Assembly: GCF_963675975.1 (NCBI RefSeq)
Contig: NZ_OY780939.1
Span: 806,001-870,000, forward strand
Source of the DNA: Halarcobacter sp.
Lineage (GTDB): Bacteria > Campylobacterota > Campylobacteria > Campylobacterales > Arcobacteraceae
Reading direction: 5' to 3'
DNA: 64,000 bases
The position numbers and the translations under genes were made by a program. This document shows positions 24,188-32,991 of this stretch, piece after piece. The notes beneath the pieces are model-generated. The model did no database searches, had not been told where the DNA came from, and saw only the letters and a list, made by a program, of their open reading frames with translations. The stretch's first letter is position 1. Each line of letters opens with the position of its first letter.

Positions 24188-25240
24188 ATGAGTCAACTAT
24201 TAAAAATTGTATTACTTTTTTCTTTACTTTTTAGTTTCTCTTATGCAAAAAAAGTTTATAGATTAAAGATGGCTGCTTCTTGGGGGCCTACACTTTCTCC
24301 TTTAATTGATACTACAAAACATATGGCTGAATTAGCCGAAGAGTTATCAAATGGAGAATTAAAAATTAGAGTTGATGCTGCAAATAAGCATAAGGCACCT
24401 TTTGCAGTATCTGATATGGTTAAATCTGGACAATATGATTTAGGACATACAGCTTCTTATTATTGGAAAGGTTCTGATGCTGCTGTTATGCCTTTTACTT
24501 CTTTGCCATTTAGTTTTACTGCACCTGAACTGTACAGTTGGTTTTACCATGGTGGTGGATTAGAACTTATGCAAAAAGTTTACAAAAAACACCATATGCT
24601 TTCATTTCCTGGTGGTAACACTGGTATGCAAATGGGTGGATGGTTTAGAAAAGAGATTAAATCACTTGATGACTTAAAGGGTCTAAAGATGAGAATCCCT
24701 GGTTTTGCTGGAGAGATTTTAGCTAAACTTGGTGTACTTGTTGTAAATATTCCTGGTGGTGAACTTTATACTTCTTTAGAGAGAAATACTATTGATGCTT
24801 TAGAGTGGGTAGGGCCATCAATGGATATAAAAATGGGATTTCATAGGGTTGCACCATATTATTATACTGCTTGGCATGAACCAGCTTCAGAGATTCAATT
24901 TCTTGTAAATGAAAGAACATTTAATAAACTTCCAAAACATTTACAAAAAGTTCTTGTTACTTCTTTTAGATTAGCTGCATATGATATGTATATTCAAAAT
25001 TATGATATGAATGCAAGTGCTTGGCAAGAGATGACAAAAGAGTATCCAAATATTCAAGTTAAAACTTTTCCACAAGATGTTATGAATGCCTTAAAAAAAG
25101 TTAATCAAGAGCTTAGAGATGAGATGGCGGCAAAAAATTCTGAATTAAAAGAGATTTTTGAAAGTCAAGATGCTTATATGAAAAAAGTTAGACCTTGGAC
25201 CCAAATGTCTGATTATCTTTATTTAAAAGATAATATCTAA
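24188..25240 (+). CDS. TRAP-type periplasmic substrate-binding protein DctP, orphan paralogue 2
   Basis: A 350-residue DctP, closely similar to its neighbour along its full length: signal peptide (LLFSFSYA-KK), KMAASWGPTLSPL, GGWFRKEIKSLDDLKGLKMR, SLERNTIDALEWVGP, C-terminal YLYLKDNI. Differences cluster in the ligand-facing part (VMPFTSLPFSFTAPELYSW; VNIPGGELY where the others have INIAPGELY), so the ligand range may differ. AAAGGATAGTT precedes the ATG. It arose by tandem duplication, and like its neighbour has no permease beside it. Convergent with the sdhAB genes, 21 bases from sdhB. Confidence 0.88.
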   Translation: MSQLLKIVLLFSLLFSFSYAKKVYRLKMAASWGPTLSPLIDTTKHMAELAEELSNGELKIRVDAANKHKAPFAVSDMVKSGQYDLGHTASYYWKGSDAAVMPFTSLPFSFTAPELYSWFYHGGGLELMQKVYKKHHMLSFPGGNTGMQMGGWFRKEIKSLDDLKGLKMRIPGFAGEILAKLGVLVVNIPGGELYTSLERNTIDALEWVGPSMDIKMGFHRVAPYYYTAWHEPASEIQFLVNERTFNKLPKHLQKVLVTSFRLAAYDMYIQNYDMNASAWQEMTKEYPNIQVKTFPQDVMNALKKVNQELRDEMAAKNSELKEIFESQDAYMKKVRPWTQMSDYLYLKDNI

Positions 25241-25261
25241 GAATTCTCCTTTTGGAGATTC

Positions 25262-25999
25262 TTAGAATCCGTTAGGATTAAACCCTCCAAAATTATCAAA
25301 ACCTGCATCAAAACCACTATTAAATGCACTTATTGATTTATCTTCATATCCATTTTGCACAGATTTCATTCTAAGATTCATAATATCTGTTTTTGGATCA
25401 ATAAATTGTGGGCATACCATTGTGCAGTTACCACATAGGGTACAATCCCATATTCCATTATTTTGTATTTTTTCAAGAGTAGGGCTAGGATTTGCTTCTT
25501 TTTTGTCTTCTACATACCTTAAAGCTCTTGTAAGAGCATAAGGTCCTAAGAAATTTTCATTTACTTCAAATACAGGGCATGAGCTAAAACAGCTTTGACA
25601 TAAAATACAATTACTTTGTCTATCAATTAGTTTTTCATCTTTTGCTGTAATCTCTAATGTACTTAATTGATTTAAAAAAGAGTTACTGTTTTTTAATACT
25701 TTCTCTTCATAATCTAGATTTACAATTAAATCTTTTATAACTTGCGTATTTTTTATTGGTTCGATAATATCATTTTCATTTAGGTGGGTTTTACAGGCTA
25801 ATTTTTCAATTCCATTTACTCTTATGGCACAACTACCACAAACCCCTGTTTTACAACCACATCTAAAGGCTAAAGAGTTATCATGTTTTGTTTTTACTTC
25901 TATTAATGAGTTTAAAATTGTTTCTTCATGTTTTACATCATATTCTTCTATGTAGTTTTCTTCATTTGATGTTTTTTTTCTTTGAATTTTTATTTTCAT
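25262..25999 (-). CDS. sdhB: Succinate dehydrogenase/fumarate reductase iron-sulfur subunit
   Basis: A 245-residue Fe-S subunit. The [2Fe-2S] ligands are C49, C54, C57 and C69 (CKTGVCGSC then LAC). Two further motifs follow: CILCQSCFSSCP (131-142) and CTLCGNCTMVCP (186-197). The second motif has Cys at position 189, where classical SdhB/FrdB has Ile or Val. This predicts a second [4Fe-4S] cluster instead of [3Fe-4S], as in archaeal-type (type E) enzymes. It overlaps sdhA by four bases. No membrane anchor (SdhC, SdhD or the CCG-type SdhE) is encoded beside it. The last 20 residues are Gly/Phe/Asn-rich. Confidence 0.88.
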   Translation of the reverse strand: MKIKIQRKKTSNEENYIEEYDVKHEETILNSLIEVKTKHDNSLAFRCGCKTGVCGSCAIRVNGIEKLACKTHLNENDIIEPIKNTQVIKDLIVNLDYEEKVLKNSNSFLNQLSTLEITAKDEKLIDRQSNCILCQSCFSSCPVFEVNENFLGPYALTRALRYVEDKKEANPSPTLEKIQNNGIWDCTLCGNCTMVCPQFIDPKTDIMNLRMKSVQNGYEDKSISAFNSGFDAGFDNFGGFNPNGF

Positions 26000-27603
26000 T
26001 TTAAATCCTCAAAACAGAATTTTAAATTGTTGTTTTCTAATTTAGATATTGATATTTTTTCATAAGTGTTATTTTCTTCATCAAAATCTATTCTATAGTG
26101 AGCACCTCTACTTTCTTTCCTTTCGTAGGCACTTTTTGCAATGGTTTTACTAAGAAGATACATATTTTCATACTCTAAATAATCAATTAGATTTCGATTA
26201 TAAACTTTACTTTTATCTTCAATACCTATTGTAGGGATTTGATTCTCTAATTCTTCAAGATAGTCTAAAACTTTTTTTACTCTTTTTTCTTCTCTAAAAA
26301 GTCCTAAATTATTAAAAAGTAGTTTTCCTAACTCTTTTTTTGTTTTATATAAATCTTTTTTATTTTCTCTACTTAATATATCTTCTAATCTTTGTATTTC
26401 ATTTTCACAATGTTTATTGTCTGATTGATACTTGTATTCAATCTCTTTTGCATTTTTTGCTGCAATTTTACCTGATAATCTTCCCAAAGTAACTATCTCT
26501 AATAAAGAGTTACCTCCTAATCTATTTGCTCCATGTATTCCACTTTGGGCACATTCTCCACAAGCATATAGATTTTCTATTGAAGTTTGGGTTTTATCAT
26601 TAGTTAGAATTCCACCCATTGTATAGTGGGCTGATGGATTTATTGGTATTAATTCCTCTTCCATTTTCAATTTCATAAAATCTAATATAAGCCTTCTTTC
26701 TTGAGGCATAACTTCTTCTATTTTTTCTTTCCCTAAATGTCTTAGATCTAAATAAACTTTTTCATGTTTGTGGGTTCTTTCAAATATTGCTCTTGCAACT
26801 TCATCTCTTGGCTTTAACTCATCAATAAATCTATTTCCATCTTTATCTACTAAATATCCACCTTCACCCCTTGCACTTTCACTGACTAAGATATTTTTAC
26901 TTTCAAGGGAAGTAGGGTGAAATTGTACAAATTCCATATTTGACAATAATGCTCCTGCTTTGAAGGCCGTTGCAATACCATCTCCTGTAGAAGCAAATGA
27001 ATTTGTCGTTGATTGGTGATATATTCCTGCATATCCACCAGTAGCTAAGATTATGGTTTTAGCTTCTATTTCTACAACTTCACCTTTTACCATATCTAAA
27101 AACAAAGCTGTTTTTACACAGTTTTCATCAACAATTAGTTTTAGTAAAAAATACTCGTTTAAAAATTTTATTTCTTCTTTTACGCATTGGTCATATAAAG
27201 TATGTAAAATTTTTAATCCAGTGTAATCAGAGCTATAGCAAGTTCTTTTTGCTTTTGTTCCTCCAAATTTTCTTTGGGCTATATTGTTTTTAATATCTTT
27301 ACTAAAAGGAACACCAATTGAGGCTAACCAATCGATTGTATTTTTTGACTCACTGCATAAGTACTCTATGTGGCTTTTATTTGCTAATTTATGTGAAGCT
27401 TTGTAGGTATCATTTATATAATTATCTACTGAATCATTTTCTGTAGTTTCAAGTACAGCATTTATTCCACCTTGTGCTTGACAGGTTTGTGAATGAGTAG
27501 GGTAAGTTTTAGATACTACTAAAACATTTGAATTATTTTTTTTTGCTTCTAAAGCAGCACTTAATCCTGCTCCACCTGAGCCAATTATTAATACATCAAT
27601 CAT
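25996..27603 (-). CDS. sdhA: Succinate dehydrogenase/fumarate reductase flavoprotein subunit
   Basis: A 535-residue flavoprotein: FAD-binding GSGGAGLSAALEA at residues 8-20, the covalent-FAD histidine in THSQTCQAQGGINA near residue 37, ATGGYAG, active-site ESARGEGGYLVD with catalytic Arg, HYTMGGI, and RLGGNSLLE before the C-terminal helical domain. It interconverts succinate and fumarate. It has no twin-arginine signal, so it should be cytoplasmic, unlike the periplasmic methylmenaquinol:fumarate reductases of the group. It starts one base before the stop of the upstream small gene and overlaps sdhB. L-aspartate oxidase is less likely, given the covalent-FAD His and the adjacent Fe-S gene. 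Confidence 0.88.
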   Translation of the reverse strand: MIDVLIIGSGGAGLSAALEAKKNNSNVLVVSKTYPTHSQTCQAQGGINAVLETTENDSVDNYINDTYKASHKLANKSHIEYLCSESKNTIDWLASIGVPFSKDIKNNIAQRKFGGTKAKRTCYSSDYTGLKILHTLYDQCVKEEIKFLNEYFLLKLIVDENCVKTALFLDMVKGEVVEIEAKTIILATGGYAGIYHQSTTNSFASTGDGIATAFKAGALLSNMEFVQFHPTSLESKNILVSESARGEGGYLVDKDGNRFIDELKPRDEVARAIFERTHKHEKVYLDLRHLGKEKIEEVMPQERRLILDFMKLKMEEELIPINPSAHYTMGGILTNDKTQTSIENLYACGECAQSGIHGANRLGGNSLLEIVTLGRLSGKIAAKNAKEIEYKYQSDNKHCENEIQRLEDILSRENKKDLYKTKKELGKLLFNNLGLFREEKRVKKVLDYLEELENQIPTIGIEDKSKVYNRNLIDYLEYENMYLLSKTIAKSAYERKESRGAHYRIDFDEENNTYEKISISKLENNNLKFCFEDLK

Positions 27604-28032
27604 TTATTCCCAAAACTCCTTTAAAGGTTCTTTTTCATCTTTTTCTTTTTTATCTTCAATATTTTCATTAGAAAACTCTTCAATCTCTAAATTTTCAATC
27701 TCTTTTAGTGCACTTGCTAAATCTTCATCATCAATCTCTTTTGATATTGGTTCTGATTCAATAATTTTAATATTATCTTCATATTCATATACTTTTTCTA
27801 TTTTATTAGTTTTTACATTTTTGTTTTGAATTGATTTTTTTAAGTTTATATATTCATTCATCAATTCTTCATATTTTGAAAACTCTAATAACATAAAACT
27901 TGGTTTCCCATCCCTTAAGATAATTGCCTTGTCAATCTCATCTTTAGATAACTTGTCAAAGATCATTTTATTTTTTCTAATTAGCTCAGTTGACGAAAAC
28001 ATCTCTTTAGATGTATACTGTAAAGGATTCAT
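27604..28032 (-). CDS. Phd/YefM antitoxin-like protein with acidic tail, unknown role
   Basis: A 142-residue protein. Residues 1-60 resemble the Phd/YefM DNA-binding fold: a STELIRKNKMIFDKL helix, then AIILRDGKPSFMLLEFSKYEELM, the usual rdGkp...eYe pattern. The rest is a charged, Glu/Asp/Lys-rich low-complexity tail ending PLKEFWE. No toxin gene is adjacent; it abuts sdhA directly. It may be an antitoxin-derived regulator of the operon. The family call is by pattern only. Confidence 0.6.
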   Translation of the reverse strand: MNPLQYTSKEMFSSTELIRKNKMIFDKLSKDEIDKAIILRDGKPSFMLLEFSKYEELMNEYINLKKSIQNKNVKTNKIEKVYEYEDNIKIIESEPISKEIDDEDLASALKEIENLEIEEFSNENIEDKKEKDEKEPLKEFWE

Positions 28033-28061
28033 TTTAACTCCAGTTTGTATTTTTATACGTA

Positions 28062-28991
28062 TTATACTATGTATTCTTTTACATTGTCAAATACTAACTC
28101 TACTAATTTATTTCTAGATTCAACTGAACCCCATCCAATATGAGGTGTAACTATAATTCTATCTTTATTTTTAACTTTATTTAGTGGATTACTCTTTTCA
28201 ATAGGTTCTTTCTCTAATACATCAATCCCACAATAAAGGCTTTTATTACTATTAATTTTGTTTGCAAGGTCAGCTTCATTTATAATTCCACCTCTACCAA
28301 CATTTATTAATATTGCATCTTCTTTCATCATATCTAGATATGTTTTATTTATCATATTATATGTCGTATCATTTAATGGTGAGTGTATAGATATAATATC
28401 TGATTCTTTCATTAATTCTTCCAAATTCATTTGATTATATTTTGTATTATTATTCTTTCCTGAAGTTGAATAATAGTCAACATCACAATCAAAACTTTCT
28501 GCTATTTGTGCAACTTTTGTTCCAATGGTTCCTAAACCTATTATTCCCCACTTTTTGTTTTTTAATTCGTAAAATGGTACATCTATATATGTGAAAATAT
28601 CAGAGTTCTCCCATTCTTTATTTTCTACATATTTTATATATGAATTTAATTTTTGCATAAAGTGTAAAACTAAAGATATTGTTACTTGCGCAACACTTGC
28701 TGTTGAATATCCTGCAACATTTTTAACTTGTATCCCTTTATCCTTAGCGTATTCTAGGTCTACATTGTTTGTTCCTGTTGCAGATATACAAATTAGTTTA
28801 ATATTTGAATTTTCCATTATTTCTTTGTCAATCACAACTTTGTTTGTAATTACGATATCTGCATCTTTAACTCTAGTTAGTGTTTGAGTTGGTAGTGTAG
28901 TTTCATAAATTTGGACTTGACCAAGTGTATTAAACTTATCAAGATTTATATCTTGGCCTAAAGTTTTTCTGTCTAAAAATACTATTTTCAT
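28062..28991 (-). CDS. D-2-hydroxyacid dehydrogenase (NAD-dependent)
   Basis: A 309-residue enzyme of the D-isomer-specific 2-hydroxyacid dehydrogenase family: NAD-binding GIIGLGTIGTKVA near residue 150, catalytic Arg in NVGRGGIINE, Glu in DVLEKEPIEKSNPL and His in VTPHIGWGS. It could reduce glyoxylate, hydroxypyruvate or another 2-oxo acid; substrate cannot be fixed. Its ATG is preceded by AAAGGTATGCAAA. The 30-base gap to the Phd-like gene suggests one transcript with sdhAB. Confidence 0.85.
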   Translation of the reverse strand: MKIVFLDRKTLGQDINLDKFNTLGQVQIYETTLPTQTLTRVKDADIVITNKVVIDKEIMENSNIKLICISATGTNNVDLEYAKDKGIQVKNVAGYSTASVAQVTISLVLHFMQKLNSYIKYVENKEWENSDIFTYIDVPFYELKNKKWGIIGLGTIGTKVAQIAESFDCDVDYYSTSGKNNNTKYNQMNLEELMKESDIISIHSPLNDTTYNMINKTYLDMMKEDAILINVGRGGIINEADLANKINSNKSLYCGIDVLEKEPIEKSNPLNKVKNKDRIIVTPHIGWGSVESRNKLVELVFDNVKEYIV

Positions 28992-29050
28992 TTTGCATAC
29001 CTTTACATATTTTAATACGTAAAGGTAGCAGAACTCTTATAAATTCTTAA

Positions 29051-30469
29051 TTATTTGTTTTTACTTGAGAAGATTTGTTCAGCCCATTCAGTTATTGGAC
29101 CTCTAAGAACTTTTTGTAGCTTGATTGCAAAGATATTTACCAATTCACTACTTTTTTTAGTTGATTTTAGTAAAGTTGTTAAGGAGTTGGTGTGTTTATT
29201 TACATAGAAGTTATCTATTTGCTTATTACTTCCTAATACTACAACTTTACAGGTACTATCTATCCTAGAAAGTACCATTTGCATAGTTTTATTTGACATA
29301 TTTTGAGCTTCATCTATTATAACAAATGAGTTTGACAAGGTTCTCCCTCTCATTTCACCTACCCACATTGTTTCTATTCCATAGTTTTGAATCATTTGTT
29401 CTACTCTTTGGTTTACCTCTTGGTCATCAAGTTCTGGAATGTTTTCTATATTTTTTTTATTTGCTCTTTTTTTCTTGTATTCGCTTCTAATAATATAATC
29501 CAAACTATCCATTAAAGGATGATTATAAATTTTGAATTTCTCTTCTAAACCTGGTAGATAACCTACATCTTCGCCTTTATCTAATGATTCTACAGAGTTT
29601 CTAATATAAATTATTTTTTGATAATGTTTTTGTCTAACTAGCTTTAATGCTCCACTTAATGCTAATAAAGTTTTTCCTGAACCAGCCTTTGCTTCTACAA
29701 TCAGAACATTGAAGAAGTGCGATAAAATAGCATTTGAGAAAAATAGTTGTTCTTTATTTAGAGGTGTTATAACTTGATCTCTAACTTCGGCTTCATTTAA
29801 TAAGATAATTCTTTTGTTTTTTACTGCTGCTAATATAATCTGATCTGAACTTTTAACTTTGAAACAATATGAAAAATTATAAGGCGTATACTCTTCATCA
29901 AAATCTGTAATAAGTGAATCTTCTAAAAACTCTGTATCTTCAAAAGCTACTTCAACAGTTTTGATAAATTCATAATTAAATTCATCTTTATTTGAACCTA
30001 TAAGTGAATCTGTTTTTATATCTAAACTTACAGCTCTTGTTCTAGCCATGATATCTAGTGAAAGAAATGTAGTTTCACTATTTTTGTAGTATTCATCACA
30101 AAATGAAGCTATTTCTAGTATTTTCCTATCATTTATTATGTTTGGTGCTACATTTTTTATATTTATGGTGTACTCTTCTTTTGAGATTACGTCAATAATA
30201 GCACCTTTTGTTCCATAAACTTCAAGTCTAATAATTTTATATGAACCAACTTTTTCTGAGACTAATATTTCAGAGTTTTCTAGTATTCTCGCAAATTCTC
30301 TTGCTTGGAAATTGATTTCATCAAATCCACCTTTTTTTGTATCTATCTCATCTAATACTGTTTCAGGTAATACTATTAAATTTTTATTGTCATCACTTAT
30401 TTTAAATATATTTGAGGCATCTTCTAATAATATATTTGTATCTAATACATATACTTTTTCAAAATTCAT
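29051..30469 (-). CDS. PIN-domain plus PhoH-type ATPase
   Basis: A 472-residue two-domain protein. Residues 1-130 form a PIN nuclease-like domain (KVYVLDTNILLEDASN with acidic metal ligands), and residues about 230-450 a PhoH P-loop ATPase (Walker A EAKAGSGKTLLALSGA, Walker B FVIIDEAQNMS, then SRIDSTCKVVVLGS). The fusion matches the PhoH2/YlaK family, in which related proteins show RNA helicase/RNase activity. Its ATG overlaps the hemJ stop, so the two are coupled. Nothing here shows its physiological role. Confidence 0.85.
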   Translation of the reverse strand: MNFEKVYVLDTNILLEDASNIFKISDDNKNLIVLPETVLDEIDTKKGGFDEINFQAREFARILENSEILVSEKVGSYKIIRLEVYGTKGAIIDVISKEEYTINIKNVAPNIINDRKILEIASFCDEYYKNSETTFLSLDIMARTRAVSLDIKTDSLIGSNKDEFNYEFIKTVEVAFEDTEFLEDSLITDFDEEYTPYNFSYCFKVKSSDQIILAAVKNKRIILLNEAEVRDQVITPLNKEQLFFSNAILSHFFNVLIVEAKAGSGKTLLALSGALKLVRQKHYQKIIYIRNSVESLDKGEDVGYLPGLEEKFKIYNHPLMDSLDYIIRSEYKKKRANKKNIENIPELDDQEVNQRVEQMIQNYGIETMWVGEMRGRTLSNSFVIIDEAQNMSNKTMQMVLSRIDSTCKVVVLGSNKQIDNFYVNKHTNSLTTLLKSTKKSSELVNIFAIKLQKVLRGPITEWAEQIFSSKNK

Positions 30470-30987
30470 TATTTTGTTTTCTCTTTTTGTTTAAATACTT
30501 TGTAGATTACAAATGCTGATAGGGCGATTGTTATAAGTGTAAAAGCTAATGAAAATGTTTTTGTAATCACATATCCAACAATAAGTATTGATAAGAATGT
30601 TGGTACTTCATTGTAAGCTCTAAAAAATTTTCCACTTTTTGTATAGTTTTCTTTTTCTAACTGCTTTCTAAAATACTCTAAAGAGAATGAATATGCAACT
30701 AACAATACTACAAAAAATATTTTAGCATGCATCCAACCATCACCTTTAAGCAAATCAGGTCTTAAATACAGCATTAATATACCACTTACAATTGTTGCCC
30801 ACATTGCTGGAAGCCCTATATATTTGTACATTTTGTATTCTTGTATTTTTACTACTTCAACAAACTCTTTTTTATCTTTATGTTCAGTATGATAAACATA
30901 TAGTCTTGGTTGATAAAATAACATTGCCATCCATGACATCACTGCCATTACGTGAAAAACAACAATCCATAAATAATAATCTAGCAT
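30469..30987 (-). CDS. hemJ: Protoporphyrinogen IX oxidase HemJ
   Basis: A 172-residue inner-membrane protein with four predicted helices and the HemJ (UPF0093) pattern: FHVMAVMSWMAMLFYQPRLYVYH near residues 11-33, where conserved His/Trp/Tyr lie, and GDGWMHAKIFFVVLLVAYS with the conserved Trp-x-x-x-Lys near 85. HemJ oxidises protoporphyrinogen to protoporphyrin in haem synthesis in bacteria lacking HemG/HemY. It is a single-domain protein of normal length, coupled to the downstream PIN-PhoH gene by a one-base stop/start overlap. Confidence 0.85.
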   Translation of the reverse strand: MLDYYLWIVVFHVMAVMSWMAMLFYQPRLYVYHTEHKDKKEFVEVVKIQEYKMYKYIGLPAMWATIVSGILMLYLRPDLLKGDGWMHAKIFFVVLLVAYSFSLEYFRKQLEKENYTKSGKFFRAYNEVPTFLSILIVGYVITKTFSLAFTLITIALSAFVIYKVFKQKEKTK

Positions 30988-31007
30988 TTTACTCTTCTTT
31001 CCTCAAA

Positions 31008-32195
31008 TTAGTGAGATTCACCTTTTATTTTTTTTACCCAGTCATTTAAAGTTTTTTCGTATCCAATATCATTTGATTCATATAACTTCAAATCTTCTTT
31101 TAAATACTCTTGTTCTACCCAACCGCCATAATCATGTGGATATTTGTATCCAATATGTTGATCTCTTAGATGTTTTGGTATTTCTAAAATTTTACCATTT
31201 TGTACTTCATTAAGTGCTTTAGCAATTCCCATATATGATGCATTTGATTTTGGACATGAAGTTAGGAATATAATACATTGTGCTAATATTATACGACTTT
31301 CAGGATATCCTATTTTTGAAGTTGCCAGCATTGTATTAACTGCAATATTTAGTGCATTTGGATTTGCATTTCCAATATCTTCGCTGGCATGTATTACTAA
31401 CCTTCTTGTTATAAACTCAACACTCTCTCCACCATCTATTAGTCTTGCTAAGTAATATAAGGCTGCATCCACATCAGATCCTCTAATTGATTTTATCATT
31501 GCACTTGCTAAGTCATAATGACTATCTTTAGAACTAACTCCATCACCTATTGGATTACTTCTTAATTCTTTTAACAATTCTATTGTTATATTAGAATCAA
31601 TTTTAACGGCAAAATTAAGCAAATTTAACATAGCCCTTGCATCACCACTACTTGAAAGGATTAAGTACTCTCTTGCCTCTGTATTTATTGTAAAATCTAT
31701 ATAAGCTTCTGCTTTTTTTAATACTAATTCTAATTCATATTTTGTAAAGGCTTTAAACTCATAAAGAAATGATCTTGATCTAATTGCATTTGTTAGTGTA
31801 AAAAATGGATTTTCTGTACTAGCTCCAATTATAATGGCCTCATAGTTTTCCATTATAGGAAGTAAAACCTCTTGTTGGTTTTTTGATAACCTGTGTACTT
31901 CATCTATAAATACGATTGGTTTTATAAAAGAGTTTTTATATTTAACAAATATTTTTCTTAAATCTTCAACTTTGATTGATGTTGCATTAAAGTAGTAATA
32001 ATCTGTATCTATCTCTTTTGATATAATTTTAGCTAGGGTTGTTTTTCCAGTTCCTGGTTTTCCATAAAAAAAGAGATGAGGTATCTCTTTTTTCTGAATT
32101 AATTTATATAAGGCACAGTTTTGCCCGATAATATGTTTTTGTCCGATGAAATCTTTTAGACTTTTAGGTCTTAATATATTTGATAAATCAGTCAT
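31008..32195 (-). CDS. rarA: Replication-associated recombination ATPase RarA/MgsA
   Basis: A 395-residue AAA+ clamp-loader-like ATPase: the N-terminal LRPKSLKDFIGQKHIIG, Walker A YGKPGTGKTTLAK, Walker B IVFIDEVHRLSKNQQ, the sensor GASTENPFF and the C-terminal MgsA tetramerisation domain (ANPNALNIAVNTMLA, KYPHDYGGWVEQEYL). It acts at stalled replication forks. Its first eight bases overlap the end of the pseudouridine synthase gene, indicating an operon. Confidence 0.93.
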   Translation of the reverse strand: MTDLSNILRPKSLKDFIGQKHIIGQNCALYKLIQKKEIPHLFFYGKPGTGKTTLAKIISKEIDTDYYYFNATSIKVEDLRKIFVKYKNSFIKPIVFIDEVHRLSKNQQEVLLPIMENYEAIIIGASTENPFFTLTNAIRSRSFLYEFKAFTKYELELVLKKAEAYIDFTINTEAREYLILSSSGDARAMLNLLNFAVKIDSNITIELLKELRSNPIGDGVSSKDSHYDLASAMIKSIRGSDVDAALYYLARLIDGGESVEFITRRLVIHASEDIGNANPNALNIAVNTMLATSKIGYPESRIILAQCIIFLTSCPKSNASYMGIAKALNEVQNGKILEIPKHLRDQHIGYKYPHDYGGWVEQEYLKEDLKLYESNDIGYEKTLNDWVKKIKGESH

Positions 32196-32991
32196 TACTA
32201 TTTAAAAAAAGTCTTAGGTCTTTGTATTCATCTTTTGTTAAATATCTTGATTTTCCTGTTGGTAAATTGTTTAATGATATACCACCAAATTCAAAACGTT
32301 TTAAATCTAGTATTTCTAAACCAAAATGTCCAAAAAATCTTCTAAGCTCTCTATTCTTACCTTCAGATATTGCAACTTTCAATTTTGAAAAGTTTTTATT
32401 GTTTGAGATAATTTGAAAAGCTATAAAAGGCTCAAAATTCATTGAAGTGATTTTTGACTTTTCATGTCCTCCAGTTCTTGCATCTTCAAGTTCTAATCCA
32501 TGAATCATAGCTTCTTCAACTTTTGGTTGAATCTCACCATTCACTTTTAACTTATAGATTCTTTCAAGATTTGAATGCATAAGTTTATTTGCTACTTCAA
32601 CTGAATCAGTTAAAAGAATTAATCCTTCACTAGCGTAGTCAAGTCTTCCAATGGGTAAGAAGTGCTTATATTTTTTATCTAAAGAATCATATATTACTTT
32701 TCTTCCTTGAGGATCATTTTTTGTTACTAATTCCCCTTTAGGTTTGTTATACATTATTACTGTATACATTCTATTTTTATCTTCTTTGATAAGTTTTTTA
32801 CCAATTCTAACTACATCATTAGCAGTCACTTTTGTTGCAAGATTTTTAACAGGCTTATTGTTTATTGTAACTTTTCCCTCTTCGATTAACTTATCTGCTT
32901 CTCTTCTTGAATAGTTACTATTGTGAGAAATAAACTTGTTTAGTCTTGTTTCTTGACTTTGAGATTCATCTTCTATTATTTCTTTTTTCAT
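32188..32991 (-). CDS. rRNA pseudouridine synthase, RsuA/RluB family
   Basis: A 267-residue protein with an S4 RNA-binding domain (TRLNKFISHNSNYSRREADKLI near residues 15-36) and a catalytic domain containing GRLDYASEGLILLTD with the nucleophilic Asp, plus NRELRRFFGHFGLEIL and an L-K-R-x-x-F-G-G-I motif. It isomerises a uridine in 16S or 23S rRNA; RsuA and RluB cannot be told apart by eye, though RluB-like order fits. It overlaps kdsD by four bases and rarA by eight. Confidence 0.87.
   Translation of the reverse strand: MKKEIIEDESQSQETRLNKFISHNSNYSRREADKLIEEGKVTINNKPVKNLATKVTANDVVRIGKKLIKEDKNRMYTVIMYNKPKGELVTKNDPQGRKVIYDSLDKKYKHFLPIGRLDYASEGLILLTDSVEVANKLMHSNLERIYKLKVNGEIQPKVEEAMIHGLELEDARTGGHEKSKITSMNFEPFIAFQIISNNKNFSKLKVAISEGKNRELRRFFGHFGLEILDLKRFEFGGISLNNLPTGKSRYLTKDEYKDLRLFLNSND

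Noticed and set aside
27604-28032. A complete toxin-antitoxin module at the Phd-like gene
   Set aside because: Neither neighbour encodes a toxin: one side is sdhA and the other a hydroxyacid dehydrogenase.
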